Source: Metabacillus sp. FJAT-52054 (GTDB taxonomy: Bacteria > Bacillota > Bacilli > Bacillales > Bacillaceae). From it: a stretch of 64,000 nucleotides of DNA. A program made the position numbers and the translations under genes. Position 1 is the stretch's first letter. Each line of letters opens with the position of its first letter. The stretch is from assembly GCF_037201815.1 (NCBI RefSeq), contig NZ_CP147407.1, forward strand, positions 620,001 through 684,000, given 5' to 3'. A model generated the notes under the pieces. The model was not told the origin of the DNA and did not search any database. It saw only the letters and a list, made by a program, of their open reading frames with translations. This document shows positions 16,658 through 25,706 of the stretch, one piece after another.

Positions 16658-17425
16658 ATGTTCAATAGAATAAAAAAGATAAAGGAAAAAAATACAAATC
16701 ACCAGTTAAATAATAAACTTAATAAAATAAATGAAATGAAGAATAAAAAAGATTTTGATAGCATCATGGAGTTTGCTAATTCTGTCTTAGAGCAGACAAA
16801 GAAGCTAGAAAACAAAAGTGGTCCGTTATGCAAAGAGTTAGAACATCCATTAATTGATGTCGTTAGATTAGTTGGGAGAAGAATTCAAACCAAGTATTTA
16901 ACTAATTTGCTCTTTGAAAAAAATGAATCAGAATTACCTAGTTTATTTCCAGAAGAGGTCCTTTTCAATCAAGAATTGATGCTTGCACTGGATGGGGAAA
17001 AATTTAAGGATGTAATAATAGAGTTAAAAGAAGAAAAAACAGTTTTGTTAAGTCATGATTTAGTATTACCTTGGCCTTGGAAGACATCGAGACTTGTTAA
17101 TTGTATTGCTAGAATTGGTAAAGGTAGATTAGATGGAGCGTGGCAGCAAGACTACAATCATAGTGTAGACTTATGGTTGCCAATGGGTATCGTTTGGGTT
17201 CATGGAGGAAATCACTCAATATCGACTGGGATACTTCAAGGGAAAGGTAGTATTACGCCAGAATATATTTATGATATAAGTGCTGTTTATGATTATGTGG
17301 ATTGCGATGGGGTCAATTATTATCGAAAAGAGGATGGATTTATATTATCCCAAGTGAAAAATGCTGATATTGCAGCAATCTTTGAAATAGGTCGATTGAT
17401 GAAGGAAAACTCTATAAGCTATTAG
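16658..17425 (+). CDS. DUF6710 family protein
   Basis: 255 residues, AT-rich, starting at ATG 16658 after AAGGGGGG. The N-terminus is a lysine/asparagine-rich helix. The conserved part begins near residue 120: PWPWKTSRLVNCIARIGKG, NHSVDLWLPMGIVWVHGGNHS, YDISAVYDYVDCDGVNYYR and IAAIFEIGRLM. The biochemical role of the family is unknown. A broken toxin C-terminus follows directly. Confidence 0.75.
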   Translation: MFNRIKKIKEKNTNHQLNNKLNKINEMKNKKDFDSIMEFANSVLEQTKKLENKSGPLCKELEHPLIDVVRLVGRRIQTKYLTNLLFEKNESELPSLFPEEVLFNQELMLALDGEKFKDVIIELKEEKTVLLSHDLVLPWPWKTSRLVNCIARIGKGRLDGAWQQDYNHSVDLWLPMGIVWVHGGNHSISTGILQGKGSITPEYIYDISAVYDYVDCDGVNYYRKEDGFILSQVKNADIAAIFEIGRLMKENSISY

Positions 17426-17450
17426 AACAATTCATCAGGTTAGCGTAAAG

Positions 17451-17482
17451 CACGGGGACGGTTCAAATGCTTGGAAAGCATG
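17451..17482. repeat. Half copy of the CACGGGGACGG palindrome
   Basis: The left arm CACGGGGACGGTTC (17451-17464) and the inner ATGCTT/AAGCAT hairpin are present. The right arm is missing, replaced by the toxin remnant. Confidence 0.65.
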
Positions 17483-17712
17483 AGAAAGATAAATTCAAAA
17501 CAACCTTTAAAGATTGGGATCGATAGAATAAGCAATGGAAAGATGGTAGGTACCTTTCCAAAGAAAATGCAGTAGGCGTTGATCGGTATGGAAGAAAAGA
17601 CTTCTATGTGTATGCTGTCACTGAAAAAGGCGGGGGACTTGTAACTTCTTTTCCAAGATATAAGTTTAGGTATGATGATTACCACCAATTCGTACAGTAC
17701 GACTATTTGTGA
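17467..17712 (+). pseudogene. Remnant of a polymorphic toxin C-terminal domain
   Basis: One frame reads from ATG 17467 through a TAG at 17524-17526 to the TGA at 17710-17712. After the internal stop it gives NKQWKDGRYLSKENAVGVD, then RYGRKDFYVYAVTEKGG, SFPRYKFRYDDYHQF and a final DYL. This resembles the C-terminal toxin domains of secreted LXG/RHS-type proteins; the family is not certain. The N-terminal part is gone and a palindromic repeat abuts the break. The next gene could be the matching immunity protein. Confidence 0.5.
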
Positions 17713-17774
17713 ATAATTTAAAAGAGGCATACTATTATAGTATGCCTATAATCCATTAAAATTTTGGAGGAAAT

Positions 17775-18632
17775 ATGAATTCTATTAAAGCAAGACTCTT
17801 ATATAATGTAAAAGACTATGTGAAGGATTGTGATGATTTTACATTTTGTGTTGATTATCATGGGAATCCCATACTGTTATTAGAAAAAAAGGTTAATGGT
17901 AAATTTAAACATGAAGTATTTCATTTTACAAGTGATAACAGTGTTATCAATATAAATTTCCCAGAAGTTAAAGATTTTTTTAGTTATGTTCAACCTATAG
18001 AAGATAAGTGGTTATTTGTTTGTGGCTCAGATGAAATCTATGAGAATAATGCAAGCGTATATGACTCTGATGGTAAATTACTTTATACATTTAAAATCGG
18101 TAATGGTATTCAAGATGTTCAAACGACCATAGACTCTAAAATTTGGGTGAGCTATTATGAACAAAGTGATGGTGATGAGTTAAACTGTTTTGATATTTAT
18201 GGTAATTTAACTTTTGATTTTGTAGAATTCGTTCAGGAAAATAACAGAATAATCCCGTTTATTACTGATTGCTATGCTTTGAATGTCACCAGTAAAAATA
18301 TTAATGTTTATTATTACACTGAATTCCCCTTGGTTAGTATATACGAGAGCGGAGAGTACAAATTATATGAAGAATTAGGAATACGAGGGAGTAATGGTTT
18401 CGCAATAAACGATAATTTTGTTCTTTTTAATCATGACTATGAGAAAAAACCCGAGGTGAGTCTATACTCATTATCAAATAAAGAGATTAAAAAATTTCAG
18501 ACTATTGATGAAAACGGAAAAATATTAGAATATGATCACTCAAAAGGCCGAGAGGATATTTTATATCTAGTTAAAGATTCGGAAATCTTTATTATTGATT
18601 TATCAGAATTAGAAATAAATAATAACAAATAA
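17775..18632 (+). CDS. Hypothetical protein, possible immunity protein
   Basis: 285 residues, acidic, AT-rich, start ATG 17775 after TTGGAGG. No signal peptide or membrane segment. The sequence is built of short beta-strand repeats (HGNPILLLEKKV, EIYENNASVYDSDGKLLYTF, IWVSYYEQSDGDELNCFDIYG, SIYESGEYKLYEELG), suggesting a beta-propeller. Position directly after a toxin C-terminus fits an immunity role, but no family match is claimed. Ends with a strong terminator. Confidence 0.6.
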   Translation: MNSIKARLLYNVKDYVKDCDDFTFCVDYHGNPILLLEKKVNGKFKHEVFHFTSDNSVININFPEVKDFFSYVQPIEDKWLFVCGSDEIYENNASVYDSDGKLLYTFKIGNGIQDVQTTIDSKIWVSYYEQSDGDELNCFDIYGNLTFDFVEFVQENNRIIPFITDCYALNVTSKNINVYYYTEFPLVSIYESGEYKLYEELGIRGSNGFAINDNFVLFNHDYEKKPEVSLYSLSNKEIKKFQTIDENGKILEYDHSKGREDILYLVKDSEIFIIDLSELEINNNK

Positions 18633-18640
18633 TTCTCCTG

Positions 18641-18677
18641 AAAAGTGAAACTCTATAATGTTGAGTTTCACTTTTTC
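18641..18677 (+). terminator. Terminator
   Basis: AAAGTGAAACTC (18642-18653) and GAGTTTCACTTT (18663-18674) form a perfect 12-bp stem with a T5 tail. Confidence 0.9.
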
Positions 18678-18739
18678 CTTTTTGTTAATTTCTGGAAGAC
18701 AATATTCTGTGCAGCACTATGGCAAGTTGCACATGGAAC

Positions 18740-18786
18740 CACGGGGACGGTTCTACTGCTTCGGAAGCATGGGAACCGTTCCCGTG
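18740..18786. repeat. Best-preserved CACGGGGACGG palindrome
   Basis: The outer arms CACGGGGACGGTTC (18740-18753) and GAACCGTTCCCGTG (18773-18786) differ at one wobble position. The inner arms TGCTTC and GAAGCA form a second hairpin. No T tail, so it is not a simple terminator. Confidence 0.85.
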
Positions 18787-18911
18787 CTTTGTGGATGAAA
18801 TCTGAAAATACATAACCAATTCAAAATAATTTGGAATTTCCAATAATTTTTGAGCGCTTTATAATTAAGGGGATAAAAGGAACAGAAGTCATCGCATAAT
18901 CAGTTTACATT

Positions 18912-18925
18912 TGTAAGCGTTATCA
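18912..18925. promoter_or_regulatory. Catabolite-responsive element (cre)
   Basis: TGTAAGCGTTATCA fits the CcpA consensus TGWAARCGYTWNCW at every position. It overlaps the -35 region of the promoter whose -10 TATAAT is at 18936-18941, so glucose repression of the inulin enzyme is expected from the known CcpA mechanism. Confidence 0.8.
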
Positions 18926-18935
18926 ACAAACAATT

Positions 18936-18941
18936 TATAAT
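18936..18941 (+). promoter_or_regulatory. -10 element of the GH91 gene
   Basis: TATAAT, with a weak -35 TTGTAA at 18911-18916 (19-bp spacer) embedded in the cre site. Confidence 0.5.
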
Positions 18942-20257
18942 GATAGGAGAATTTATTGATGCCCAGCCAATCGGCAATCCGTATGAGGATATTGGGGAAG
19001 TAATCAACTGATATAAAAAATAGGCAGAAGAACACTGATGTAAACAAAGGCGGAAAGCCGGGGGCGGTTATTTATATTCCGCCGGGGGATTATCATCTTG
19101 TCAGTCAAGTCGTGATCGATATCAGTTTTCTTAAAATTATGGGTTCTGGGCACGGGTTTACCTCTTCGAGTATTCGTTTTAATGCTTCTGAAAAGGAATG
19201 GGCGGATATGCATGAATTGTGGCCGGGCGGAAGCCGTATACTTGTCGATCTTCCCCTGGAAGAAAATGATGAGGAATCTAAAGGGGCAGCCTTTTATGTA
19301 GAGCGAAGCGGCAATCCCCGGATCAGCTCGGTGGAGTTTTCGAACTTTTGTATTGATGGTTTGCATTTCGTGGAGGATGGTTCAGGAATGGCCAATCCGG
19401 AAAACACCTATACGAACGGGAAAACGGGCATTTATGTGGCAAGTGCATGTGACTCTTTCCGGATTACAGGCATGGGGTTTGTGTATTTAGAGCATGGCAT
19501 CACGATTTATCATGCAGATGCCCTGTCTATTCATTATAATTTCATAGCGGAATGCGGGAACTGCATCGAACTGCGAGGCTGGGGACAGGCTTCAAAAATT
19601 ACGGATAACTTTATTGGAGCCGGTTTTAAAGGATATTCCATTTACGCTCAAAACTTTGGCGGACTTTTGATTACAGCGAATAACATTTTCCCGCGAGGGG
19701 CGAGCAGTATCTATTTGGACGGTGTGACACGTTCCAGTATCACGAATAATCGACTTCATTCCTTTTATCCCGGAATGGTGGTATTGACGGGGGATTGTTC
19801 AGAAAACCTGGTTTCTTCCAATCACTTTTTGCGTGACCATGAACCGTGGACTCCCTTTGTGGACGTAGACAATGGCTTGGATGATGAGTATGGTCTCCTT
19901 TATATAAGCGGCCATCATAATTCTGTGATTGCCAATCACTTTTCTGAAGTTGTTCATAACATCAAGCCGAAAGGTGCAACACTGGTCATCATGCGAATTG
20001 CTTCGGGTAACGGAAATTATATTTCAACGAATCATGTTGTGGCCACGGAGGTTCATGCAAACACAAGCGACTCCTGTTACGCTGCACAAGTAGAAGCATT
20101 GCTCGCGACCGAAGCAGCAGAGCCGCTTACCGTAACAACCGTATTGGTAGAAAAAGAATCGCTTCAAAATATGATTCTTGATTCGGGAAGTGATGCCCAG
20201 GTTGTGATGGACAGGACTGTAAACGCGTTCAGGGCCACTCCGGTGCCGGGAGTATAA
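18940..20257 (+). pseudogene. Inulin fructotransferase / difructose-anhydride enzyme (GH91), frameshifted
   Basis: The family converts inulin to difructose anhydrides using a right-handed beta-helix. The 5' segment (18940-19008) encodes MIGEFIDAQPIGNPYEDIGE then VIN and stops at TGA 19009. The homologous reading resumes one base later with DIKNRQKNTDVNKGGKPG and runs to PVPGV at 20257. The gap matches loss of about 11 of 12 expected bases around SIIA. Family marks downstream are KTGIYVASACDSFRITGMGF, AECGNCIELRG, FPRGASSI and FYPGMVVL. No good ribosome binding site or signal peptide is seen, so the gene is probably dead although its cre and promoter remain. A sequencing error is the alternative. 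Confidence 0.75.
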
Positions 20258-20359
20258 ATCCTTCATTTTTTGTGCGTTCCTCGATTGAGGTTTTTCGGGG
20301 ATGATAAGGGAATTTTCATATCCAGTCTGATCTAGGATTTCTGGCCACTATTATACTGT

Positions 20360-20408
20360 ACCCCGAATAATGGACATCTTTAAAGAAGCCCCTTATTCGG
20401 GGTTTTTG
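20360..20408 (+). terminator. Terminator after GH91 gene
   Basis: CCCCGAATAA (20361-20370) pairs with TTATTCGGGG (20393-20402), followed by T5. Confidence 0.8.
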
Positions 20409-20439
20409 TATTTTCATAAATTATAAGAAACTAGGAACT

Positions 20440-20501
20440 GTGCTTATTCATTCATTTAAGATAGCCTGTAGTATTTTTTGCTGGACTCATTCATAAGCAT
20501 T
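20440..20501. repeat. 62-bp dispersed repeat, copy 2
   Basis: Ungapped match to 16577-16638. It lies 59 bp before the ATG of the next membrane protein. The rest of the 20258-20559 gap holds the terminator and nothing else recognised. Confidence 0.75.
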
Positions 20502-20559
20502 GAGGAGGATGTAGCAATTTTTCACAAGATGCTCAAAATAGCAAAAGCGGAGTGATTAT

Positions 20560-20961
20560 ATGTTAAAACTGCTCAGAAAAATGAACATGAATACAGCTGT
20601 ATTCATAGGGATTAGTTTTTACTCTCTGACAATCTTACTCCATGTTTTAATCATAAGCGGCACTATTCCCTTTACATGGGTTAATGGGGGGCGGTCTGAA
20701 TCCTTCTCTGCTCAGCTTCCGATATCTGTGATCAGTGCCTTTATTGCTGTTTTTGGCGGAGTTTTTACGCTGCTTGCCGGCGGAATTATTCCTAATCCGT
20801 TTAAAAGAGTTATAACCGTGATCTGTTGGTTTTTTGCGGCAATCTGGGCTTTCGGATTGATCCTTCAATTATTAGGGACACCTTTTGAAAAAATGGTCTG
20901 TTCATTCATTTTGCTTCTTGGTCTTATTTCAAATTTGCGGATGGCAATCGAGAAAAGGTAG
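20560..20961 (+). CDS. Four-helix membrane protein
   Basis: 133 residues. Hydrophobic segments: 11-33 (AVFIGISFYSLTILLHVLII), 52-75 (ISVISAFIAVFGGVFTLLAGG), 85-104 (ITVICWFFAAIWAFGLILQLL) and 111-126. RBS GCGGAG. No motif beyond topology, and no family recognised. Confidence 0.7.
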   Translation: MLKLLRKMNMNTAVFIGISFYSLTILLHVLIISGTIPFTWVNGGRSESFSAQLPISVISAFIAVFGGVFTLLAGGIIPNPFKRVITVICWFFAAIWAFGLILQLLGTPFEKMVCSFILLLGLISNLRMAIEKR

Positions 20962-21150
20962 GTATCTGTATCTGCCAATGGCTAACGGATCATCCTCCAC
21001 AAAATAAACATACACCCACCTCCGCGTTGACATGAAGCATGGGGGAAGTAAAAGGACCATGGGAGGACGCGAGTATTCTATATTGGGTTCAGGTATAATA
21101 CTGGATTGCGCTGTACTGCCGCTTCGTCCCTCTATTTAACTAGCTGATTA

Positions 21151-22044
21151 TTACCCCAGATTGTGCATTTCTTCTGTATCCCCAATTGTTTTCATGACAA
21201 CCTCAACATACGCCTCTACTGCCGGGGACAGCCACTTTTTCTTTTTTATGAGCATATGAGAATAAAAGGGATCGAACGTTCCAGAGTGATGCAAGATTTT
21301 CAGTTTGCCGTTCTGGATTTCTTCCTTGACTGTCATGTAAGGCAGGGCGGAAAATCCAAGTCCGCTCATCACAATTTGTTTAATGGCTTCGATACTCCAA
21401 AGCTCCATTGTTTGAAAATGGTGGATTCCTTGCTTGATCAGATATCTTTCAAACATGGAGCGGTAGCTGCAGCCTTCTTCATTGGTGATGAAATAGTGGC
21501 TGCCGTTATATTCGTTAAAATGGTCCGGGCCTTCCTTGCTGCTCACTAGTACGATTTTTTCTTCCCCCAGAGAATAGTGTAGGCATTTTTCATGTTTCAC
21601 TTCCGGATAGACCATGAAGGCTACATCTACCCGTCCGCTAATCAAGTTCATTTGATTTTGCCCGCATGTCCCGTTGGTTAATATTAATTTGACACGGGGA
21701 TATTTGAGGGAGAATTCCTTGATGATTGGCGCTAACTTGGAGATGGTTAAAGACTCGGGTGCCGCTACTTTTAATACGCCTTTCACTTCTTTTGTGCTCT
21801 TCATGCTCTTGATCTGATCGTGAGCAGAAAGTAAATCTTCTGCTAATGGGATTAATTCCCTGCCTAGATGAGTAAGCTGCAGGTTTCGATTCGTGTAGGT
21901 GAAAAGTTCACCGCCTATCGCATGCTCCAGTGCCTGTATATGGGAAGTGATGGTGGATTGCGTATAGCCCAGTTTCGCAGCCGCACCTGTATAGCTGCCT
22001 ATTTCTACGATAGATTGAAATGTTAGAATGTGCCTGATTTCCAT
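21151..22044 (-). CDS. LysR-family transcriptional regulator
   Basis: The start is ATG 22044 (MEIRHILTFQSIVEIGSYTG), 7 bases after AAAGGAG. A longer frame to 22104 is unlikely. The ~297-residue protein has the winged helix near residues 1-60 (AAAKLGYTQSTITSHIQALE) and a periplasmic-binding-like effector domain (GVLKVAAPESLTISKLAPII ... GLGFSALPYM). Divergent from the LysE exporter gene, 132 bp apart, so it probably senses the exporter's substrate. Confidence 0.93.
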   Translation of the reverse strand: MEIRHILTFQSIVEIGSYTGAAAKLGYTQSTITSHIQALEHAIGGELFTYTNRNLQLTHLGRELIPLAEDLLSAHDQIKSMKSTKEVKGVLKVAAPESLTISKLAPIIKEFSLKYPRVKLILTNGTCGQNQMNLISGRVDVAFMVYPEVKHEKCLHYSLGEEKIVLVSSKEGPDHFNEYNGSHYFITNEEGCSYRSMFERYLIKQGIHHFQTMELWSIEAIKQIVMSGLGFSALPYMTVKEEIQNGKLKILHHSGTFDPFYSHMLIKKKKWLSPAVEAYVEVVMKTIGDTEEMHNLG

Positions 22045-22176
22045 CGGTTTTCTCCTTTCTGCTTCATTTATCGAAAAAAATGATAATGGAATTTTTAATT
22101 TCAATTTTATTAATTGATCGTTTCATCTTACAATAAAACAGTAGAATAGTAAATTCGTTCATAGAAGGTGAAGTTT

Positions 22177-22755
22177 ATGAGTATAGTAGCGTTTCTTTCA
22201 TATGTGATCATTACATCCATTACTCCTGGACCCAGTAACATTCTAATGATGAATGAAGCGAGAAGATTTGGTTTTATTGGATCATGGCGGTTTATAAGCG
22301 GGATTTTGGCAGGATTTGCGGTATTGGGGATACTAAGCGGAATCTTCACAGCAGGCCTGTACAAATGGATTCCTGTTTTGGAGCCATATTTTAAGATTGC
22401 GGGAGCGGCCTATCTTTTATACTTAACTTGGCAGATCAGCAGGCCAAAGGGTTCGAAGAAGGATGGCAGAGAGGTGCAAACCTCGTTCCTTTCAGGATTT
22501 ATCTTTCAGCTCATCAATATCAAAAGCATATTGTTTTTCTTAACCGTGCTGAGTGCGTTCATTTTACCATTTAATGATTCTCTTAAATCTATCGGTATTT
22601 ACTTGTTTATATCTATTTTTCTGGGATGGTTAGCCTTGCTTTTATGGTCCGGGTTTGGCTCCCTGTTTAAAAAGTTTTTTGTGAAATATGACAGATCATT
22701 TCGGCTGATTATGAGTTTATTTTTGCTTTACTCTGCGGTTACGATTTTTCTCTGA
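22177..22755 (+). CDS. LysE/RhtB-family exporter
   Basis: About 192 residues, six predicted helices, N-terminal MSIVAFLSYVIITSITPGPS with the family GPSN motif. ATG 22177 is 8 bases after AAGGTG. The alternative GTG 22168 is itself part of that site. It likely exports an amino acid or metabolite under the divergent LysR protein. It is the second LysE homologue in the window. Confidence 0.9.
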   Translation: MSIVAFLSYVIITSITPGPSNILMMNEARRFGFIGSWRFISGILAGFAVLGILSGIFTAGLYKWIPVLEPYFKIAGAAYLLYLTWQISRPKGSKKDGREVQTSFLSGFIFQLINIKSILFFLTVLSAFILPFNDSLKSIGIYLFISIFLGWLALLLWSGFGSLFKKFFVKYDRSFRLIMSLFLLYSAVTIFL

Positions 22756-22823
22756 TACCAGAACAACAGCCATATACTTATTGATAATAGAGTCTTATCT
22801 AAGCAAGAAGGTCTTTTGTACTT

Positions 22824-22863
22824 TAAAAAAATAAGGAGCTGGGCATAAGCCCAGCTCCTTATT
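22824..22863 (-). terminator. Strong terminator hairpin
   Basis: AATAAGGAGCTGGGC and its exact 15-bp inverse (22830-22844 / 22849-22863) enclose a 4-base loop. The minus-strand side is followed by T6, so it serves the DinB remnant. Confidence 0.85.
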
Positions 22864-22960
22864 GCTGCATCTGATTGGAGGGGGTACCTTCTGCAAATGG
22901 AGCCTTCTAATAATAAAATCTGCATCTACAGCTGGGCGATGAAGGCAGCTAATGATGTAC

Positions 22961-23311
22961 TTAGGACCAATCAATCCCACCCCAAGAAGATTGTAGCTTC
23001 CGCAGCAGAACAATTTGCCCAATATGATAAGAATCGTGCATCATGACGCTGCTGAGTAAGTGCTCCACAGAGTACCTGTTCGCTGCATACGGAGCTTTTA
23101 GCTTTTCGTCATCTAGTTCCGCGATAACGGTTTTTAATTCATTCATGACTTCGTTAAGGCGTTTTACGGTTTGGGCCCAGCCATTTTCGTCTTGTGGATC
23201 TCCTGGATTTGCGAAAGTTTCTTCATTATCCTTTGCTTTATGCGGATTTTCTGTGCCCTTAATTCGATGGATGACGTCTTCATTCCAATAAGTGTGTCTC
23301 TCAGTTAGTTC
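22961..23311 (-). pseudogene. DinB-family protein, N-terminus lost
   Basis: The minus-strand frame is open from just after a TGA (23314-23312) and reads ELTERHTYWNEDVIHRIKG ... NGWAQTVKRLNEVMNELK ... VEHLLSSVMMHDSYHIGQI. The C-terminal DinB/DfsB helices and the HDSYHxGQ metal-site motif are present, but the first ~60-70 residues, with the first metal histidine, are absent and no start codon precedes the homologous part. The internal ATG at 23146 would only make a 61-residue piece. Confidence 0.65.
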
Positions 23312-23373
23312 TCAAGTAAATCTGTTATCATAGTCCAAGCCGTGTTGAGGTAGAAGCACAAATAGTTTTAAAA

Positions 23374-23405
23374 GAATGCAGGTCACCCTTTAAGGGGGAA
23401 CCTGC
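23374..23405 (-). terminator. Hairpin upstream of the DinB remnant
   Basis: GCAGGT (23378-23383) pairs with ACCTGC (23400-23405) with CCCTT/AAGGG inside. On the minus strand it is followed by ATTCTTTT. It could be a terminator or attenuator. Confidence 0.45.
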
Positions 23406-23870
23406 TTCTATTTGTTGGAGTTTTTTTACTTCAATTCGATTCATCACTCGATGTAAAAATTCAGAGCAATTCACAAGAAAAGTATAGAACAAAAAAAGGA
23501 TACATGACTCGAAAAGAGATAACACATTTTACCAGTCTGCTAGAGTTCTTGCTTTTTAAAAAGGCGATATGCTAGAATCAAATTTGGAATGATAACTATT
23601 ATCAATAAGAGGTATTGATAGTGTGAAAATAGTGGTGTGTCAAAGAAAATTTTATATACCAGTAGCGCATTGTTCATGATATCTTCTACGATTATCCAAA
23701 ATAATTTTTGAAAGCTGGAGTGCTTTTTTGACTATTTAAGAAATCGAGCTGAAGTTTTTATGATTCCCAAGTGAATAATCATATACTTTCCAGATACTGG
23801 AAATAGTTAGTTATAGAAAGTATTTCTTCACCTAGATGCAGAGACAGAAATTATTGAAAGGATGTAAATA
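23406..23870. other. Gene-free AT-rich stretch before the dlt-like cassette
   Basis: No reading frame with a credible start and binding site was found on either strand. It probably contains the promoter of the cassette but no clear -35/-10 pair could be picked. Confidence 0.5.
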
Positions 23871-24119
23871 ATGAGAAATATCGAGAAATATAGAAATGCT
23901 TTTATTAATGGGTTGGATATAGAGGAAGATGCTGTATGTGAGAATTTAGTACTTGGAGCAACGCCAGAATGGGATTCAATCGGACATATGGCACTCATTT
24001 CTGAGATTGAGGATGTATTTGATGTCTCATTAGATTCAGAATGGATGACAGAATTCAATTCTTACCAGTCGGGAATTGAGCTATTGAAACGTTTGGGAGT
24101 GGACTTTATTAATGAATAG
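23871..24119 (+). CDS. Acyl carrier protein-like (DltC-type position)
   Basis: 82 residues, acidic, RBS AAAGGATG. WDSIGHMALISEIEDVF near residues 34-50 holds the serine (DSIG) expected to carry 4'-phosphopantetheine. It overlaps the following ligase gene by 8 bases, so the two are translationally coupled, and the ligase most likely loads this carrier. A fatty-acid ACP is unlikely because of the sequence and context. Confidence 0.88.
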   Translation: MRNIEKYRNAFINGLDIEEDAVCENLVLGATPEWDSIGHMALISEIEDVFDVSLDSEWMTEFNSYQSGIELLKRLGVDFINE

Positions 24120-25506
24120 CTTCAAAAAAATGGAGCAGTTTGGAAACCACACCGCTGCATATGCTGACCGAGAATATTCTTACTCTGAAATGTTAGAAAT
24201 ATCTGATGCTATCTGCGGTAAAGTAGGTGAAAGGACGCTCATTTTTTGTTTATGTTCAAATAATAAAGAGTCTTTATTTGGCTACGTAGGCTTTATTAGA
24301 GGTGGTGTTGTCCCCGTGCTTTTGGATGCATCCATTCATATTGATCGGTTACTTCGGCTGATTAGCCTTTATAAGCCTGCATACATCTGGGCGAGTAGCG
24401 AAAATAAAGATCTTTTAAAGATAATGGATAGTTCTTTTGTATATGGAGATTACACATTATTTAAATGTCCGACCTATTTCCAACATGATCTTCATGAACA
24501 TCTTGCCCTCCTTTTAACAACCTCTGGAAGTACTGGGAGCCCCAAATTTGTTCGTTTAAGTTATGAAAATATTTTTAAAAATGCTGAATCAATAGCAAAG
24601 TATCTTGACATCAATGTAGACGATAAACCTATAACAACACTTCCAATGAATTACTCCTATGGTCTTTCTATCATTAACAGCCATTTAATATGCGGAGCCG
24701 CGATTATTGTAACGGATGAATCTATCATGAAAAAGAAGTTTTGGGATTTATGTAAGGAGCAACGAGTAACAACTTTTGGTGGAGTTCCTTTCATGTATGA
24801 GATGCTTGATAGGCTGAAGTTTGAAGAGTTTAATCTTCCAAGTTTAAAAAAACTAACTCAGGCAGGTGGGAAATTAAGCGAAACTCTATCGCGAAAATTT
24901 GCTCATTTCTGTAATCAGAAAGGGATTCAGTTTTTTACTATGTACGGTCAAACTGAGGCTACAGCGCGGATGACCTATTTGCCATATGAAGATAATCTTA
25001 AAAAAGCCGGAAGTATTGGCATCGCCATTCCAGGTGGAGAACTGATTCTTCAAGATGACAAGGGAAACAAAATTACAGCGCCTAATTTGATGGGCGAATT
25101 GATATATAAAGGTCCAAATGTTTCTTTGGGGTATGCTGAGTCGTTATTCGATCTTTCGAAAAAAGATGAGAATAACGGTATTTTGCGTACCGGAGATATG
25201 GCTTATTTTGATGAGGATGGGTATTTTTTTATAACAGGCCGCATCAAAAGAATGATTAAAGTCTATGGAAACCGTATCAGCCTTGATGAAGTAGAAGCAT
25301 TTTTATATGAGCATGGTCATGATTGTATCTGTGCTGGAACAGATGACCAAATGTATATTTACACATTAAAAGAAGATTATGTTCAGATAAAAAAAATAAT
25401 CAAGGAAAAATTAAACTTAAAGGGCTTTAAGATTATGAGAATTGAGGAAATCCCACGTAATCATTTCGGAAAAATCCTCTATTCAAACCTTCCGAAACAT
25501 GGATAA
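24112..25506 (+). CDS. Acyl/aminoacyl-adenylating ligase (ANL superfamily, DltA-like)
   Basis: 464 residues. Motifs in order: LLLTTSGSTGSPKFVRLSYE (ATP loop), GGVPFMYEML, MYGQTEATARMTYLP, LRTGDMAYFDEDGYFFITG, RIKRMIKVYGNRIS and the C-terminal PRNHFGKILY with the conserved lysine. It should activate a carboxylic or amino acid as an AMP ester and pass it to the neighbouring carrier protein. The substrate cannot be read from the motifs. It is shorter and more diverged than standard DltA (~500 residues). Confidence 0.88.
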   Translation: MNSFKKMEQFGNHTAAYADREYSYSEMLEISDAICGKVGERTLIFCLCSNNKESLFGYVGFIRGGVVPVLLDASIHIDRLLRLISLYKPAYIWASSENKDLLKIMDSSFVYGDYTLFKCPTYFQHDLHEHLALLLTTSGSTGSPKFVRLSYENIFKNAESIAKYLDINVDDKPITTLPMNYSYGLSIINSHLICGAAIIVTDESIMKKKFWDLCKEQRVTTFGGVPFMYEMLDRLKFEEFNLPSLKKLTQAGGKLSETLSRKFAHFCNQKGIQFFTMYGQTEATARMTYLPYEDNLKKAGSIGIAIPGGELILQDDKGNKITAPNLMGELIYKGPNVSLGYAESLFDLSKKDENNGILRTGDMAYFDEDGYFFITGRIKRMIKVYGNRISLDEVEAFLYEHGHDCICAGTDDQMYIYTLKEDYVQIKKIIKEKLNLKGFKIMRIEEIPRNHFGKILYSNLPKHG

Positions 25507-25706
25507 TTTATAGACACCTTAACCAGTATCAGGAATTAATTACGGAGATCTAAAACCGCGTGTACCACCTTCTAGGTGAAAGATTGGAGTAACATGAATT
25601 CACACTAGTATATGTAAGCGTTAGTCGACATATTGTACAATTTACTGCAGCTTTGATTATTTTTGGATCAGAAAAAATATAAAGTGATTTATTATCAGGT
25701 GATTGG

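Noticed and set aside
25600..25635. Second cre box (TGTAAGCGTTAGTC) before the MBOAT gene
   Set aside because: It breaks the consensus at its 3' half and lies at no recognisable promoter. It may be chance.
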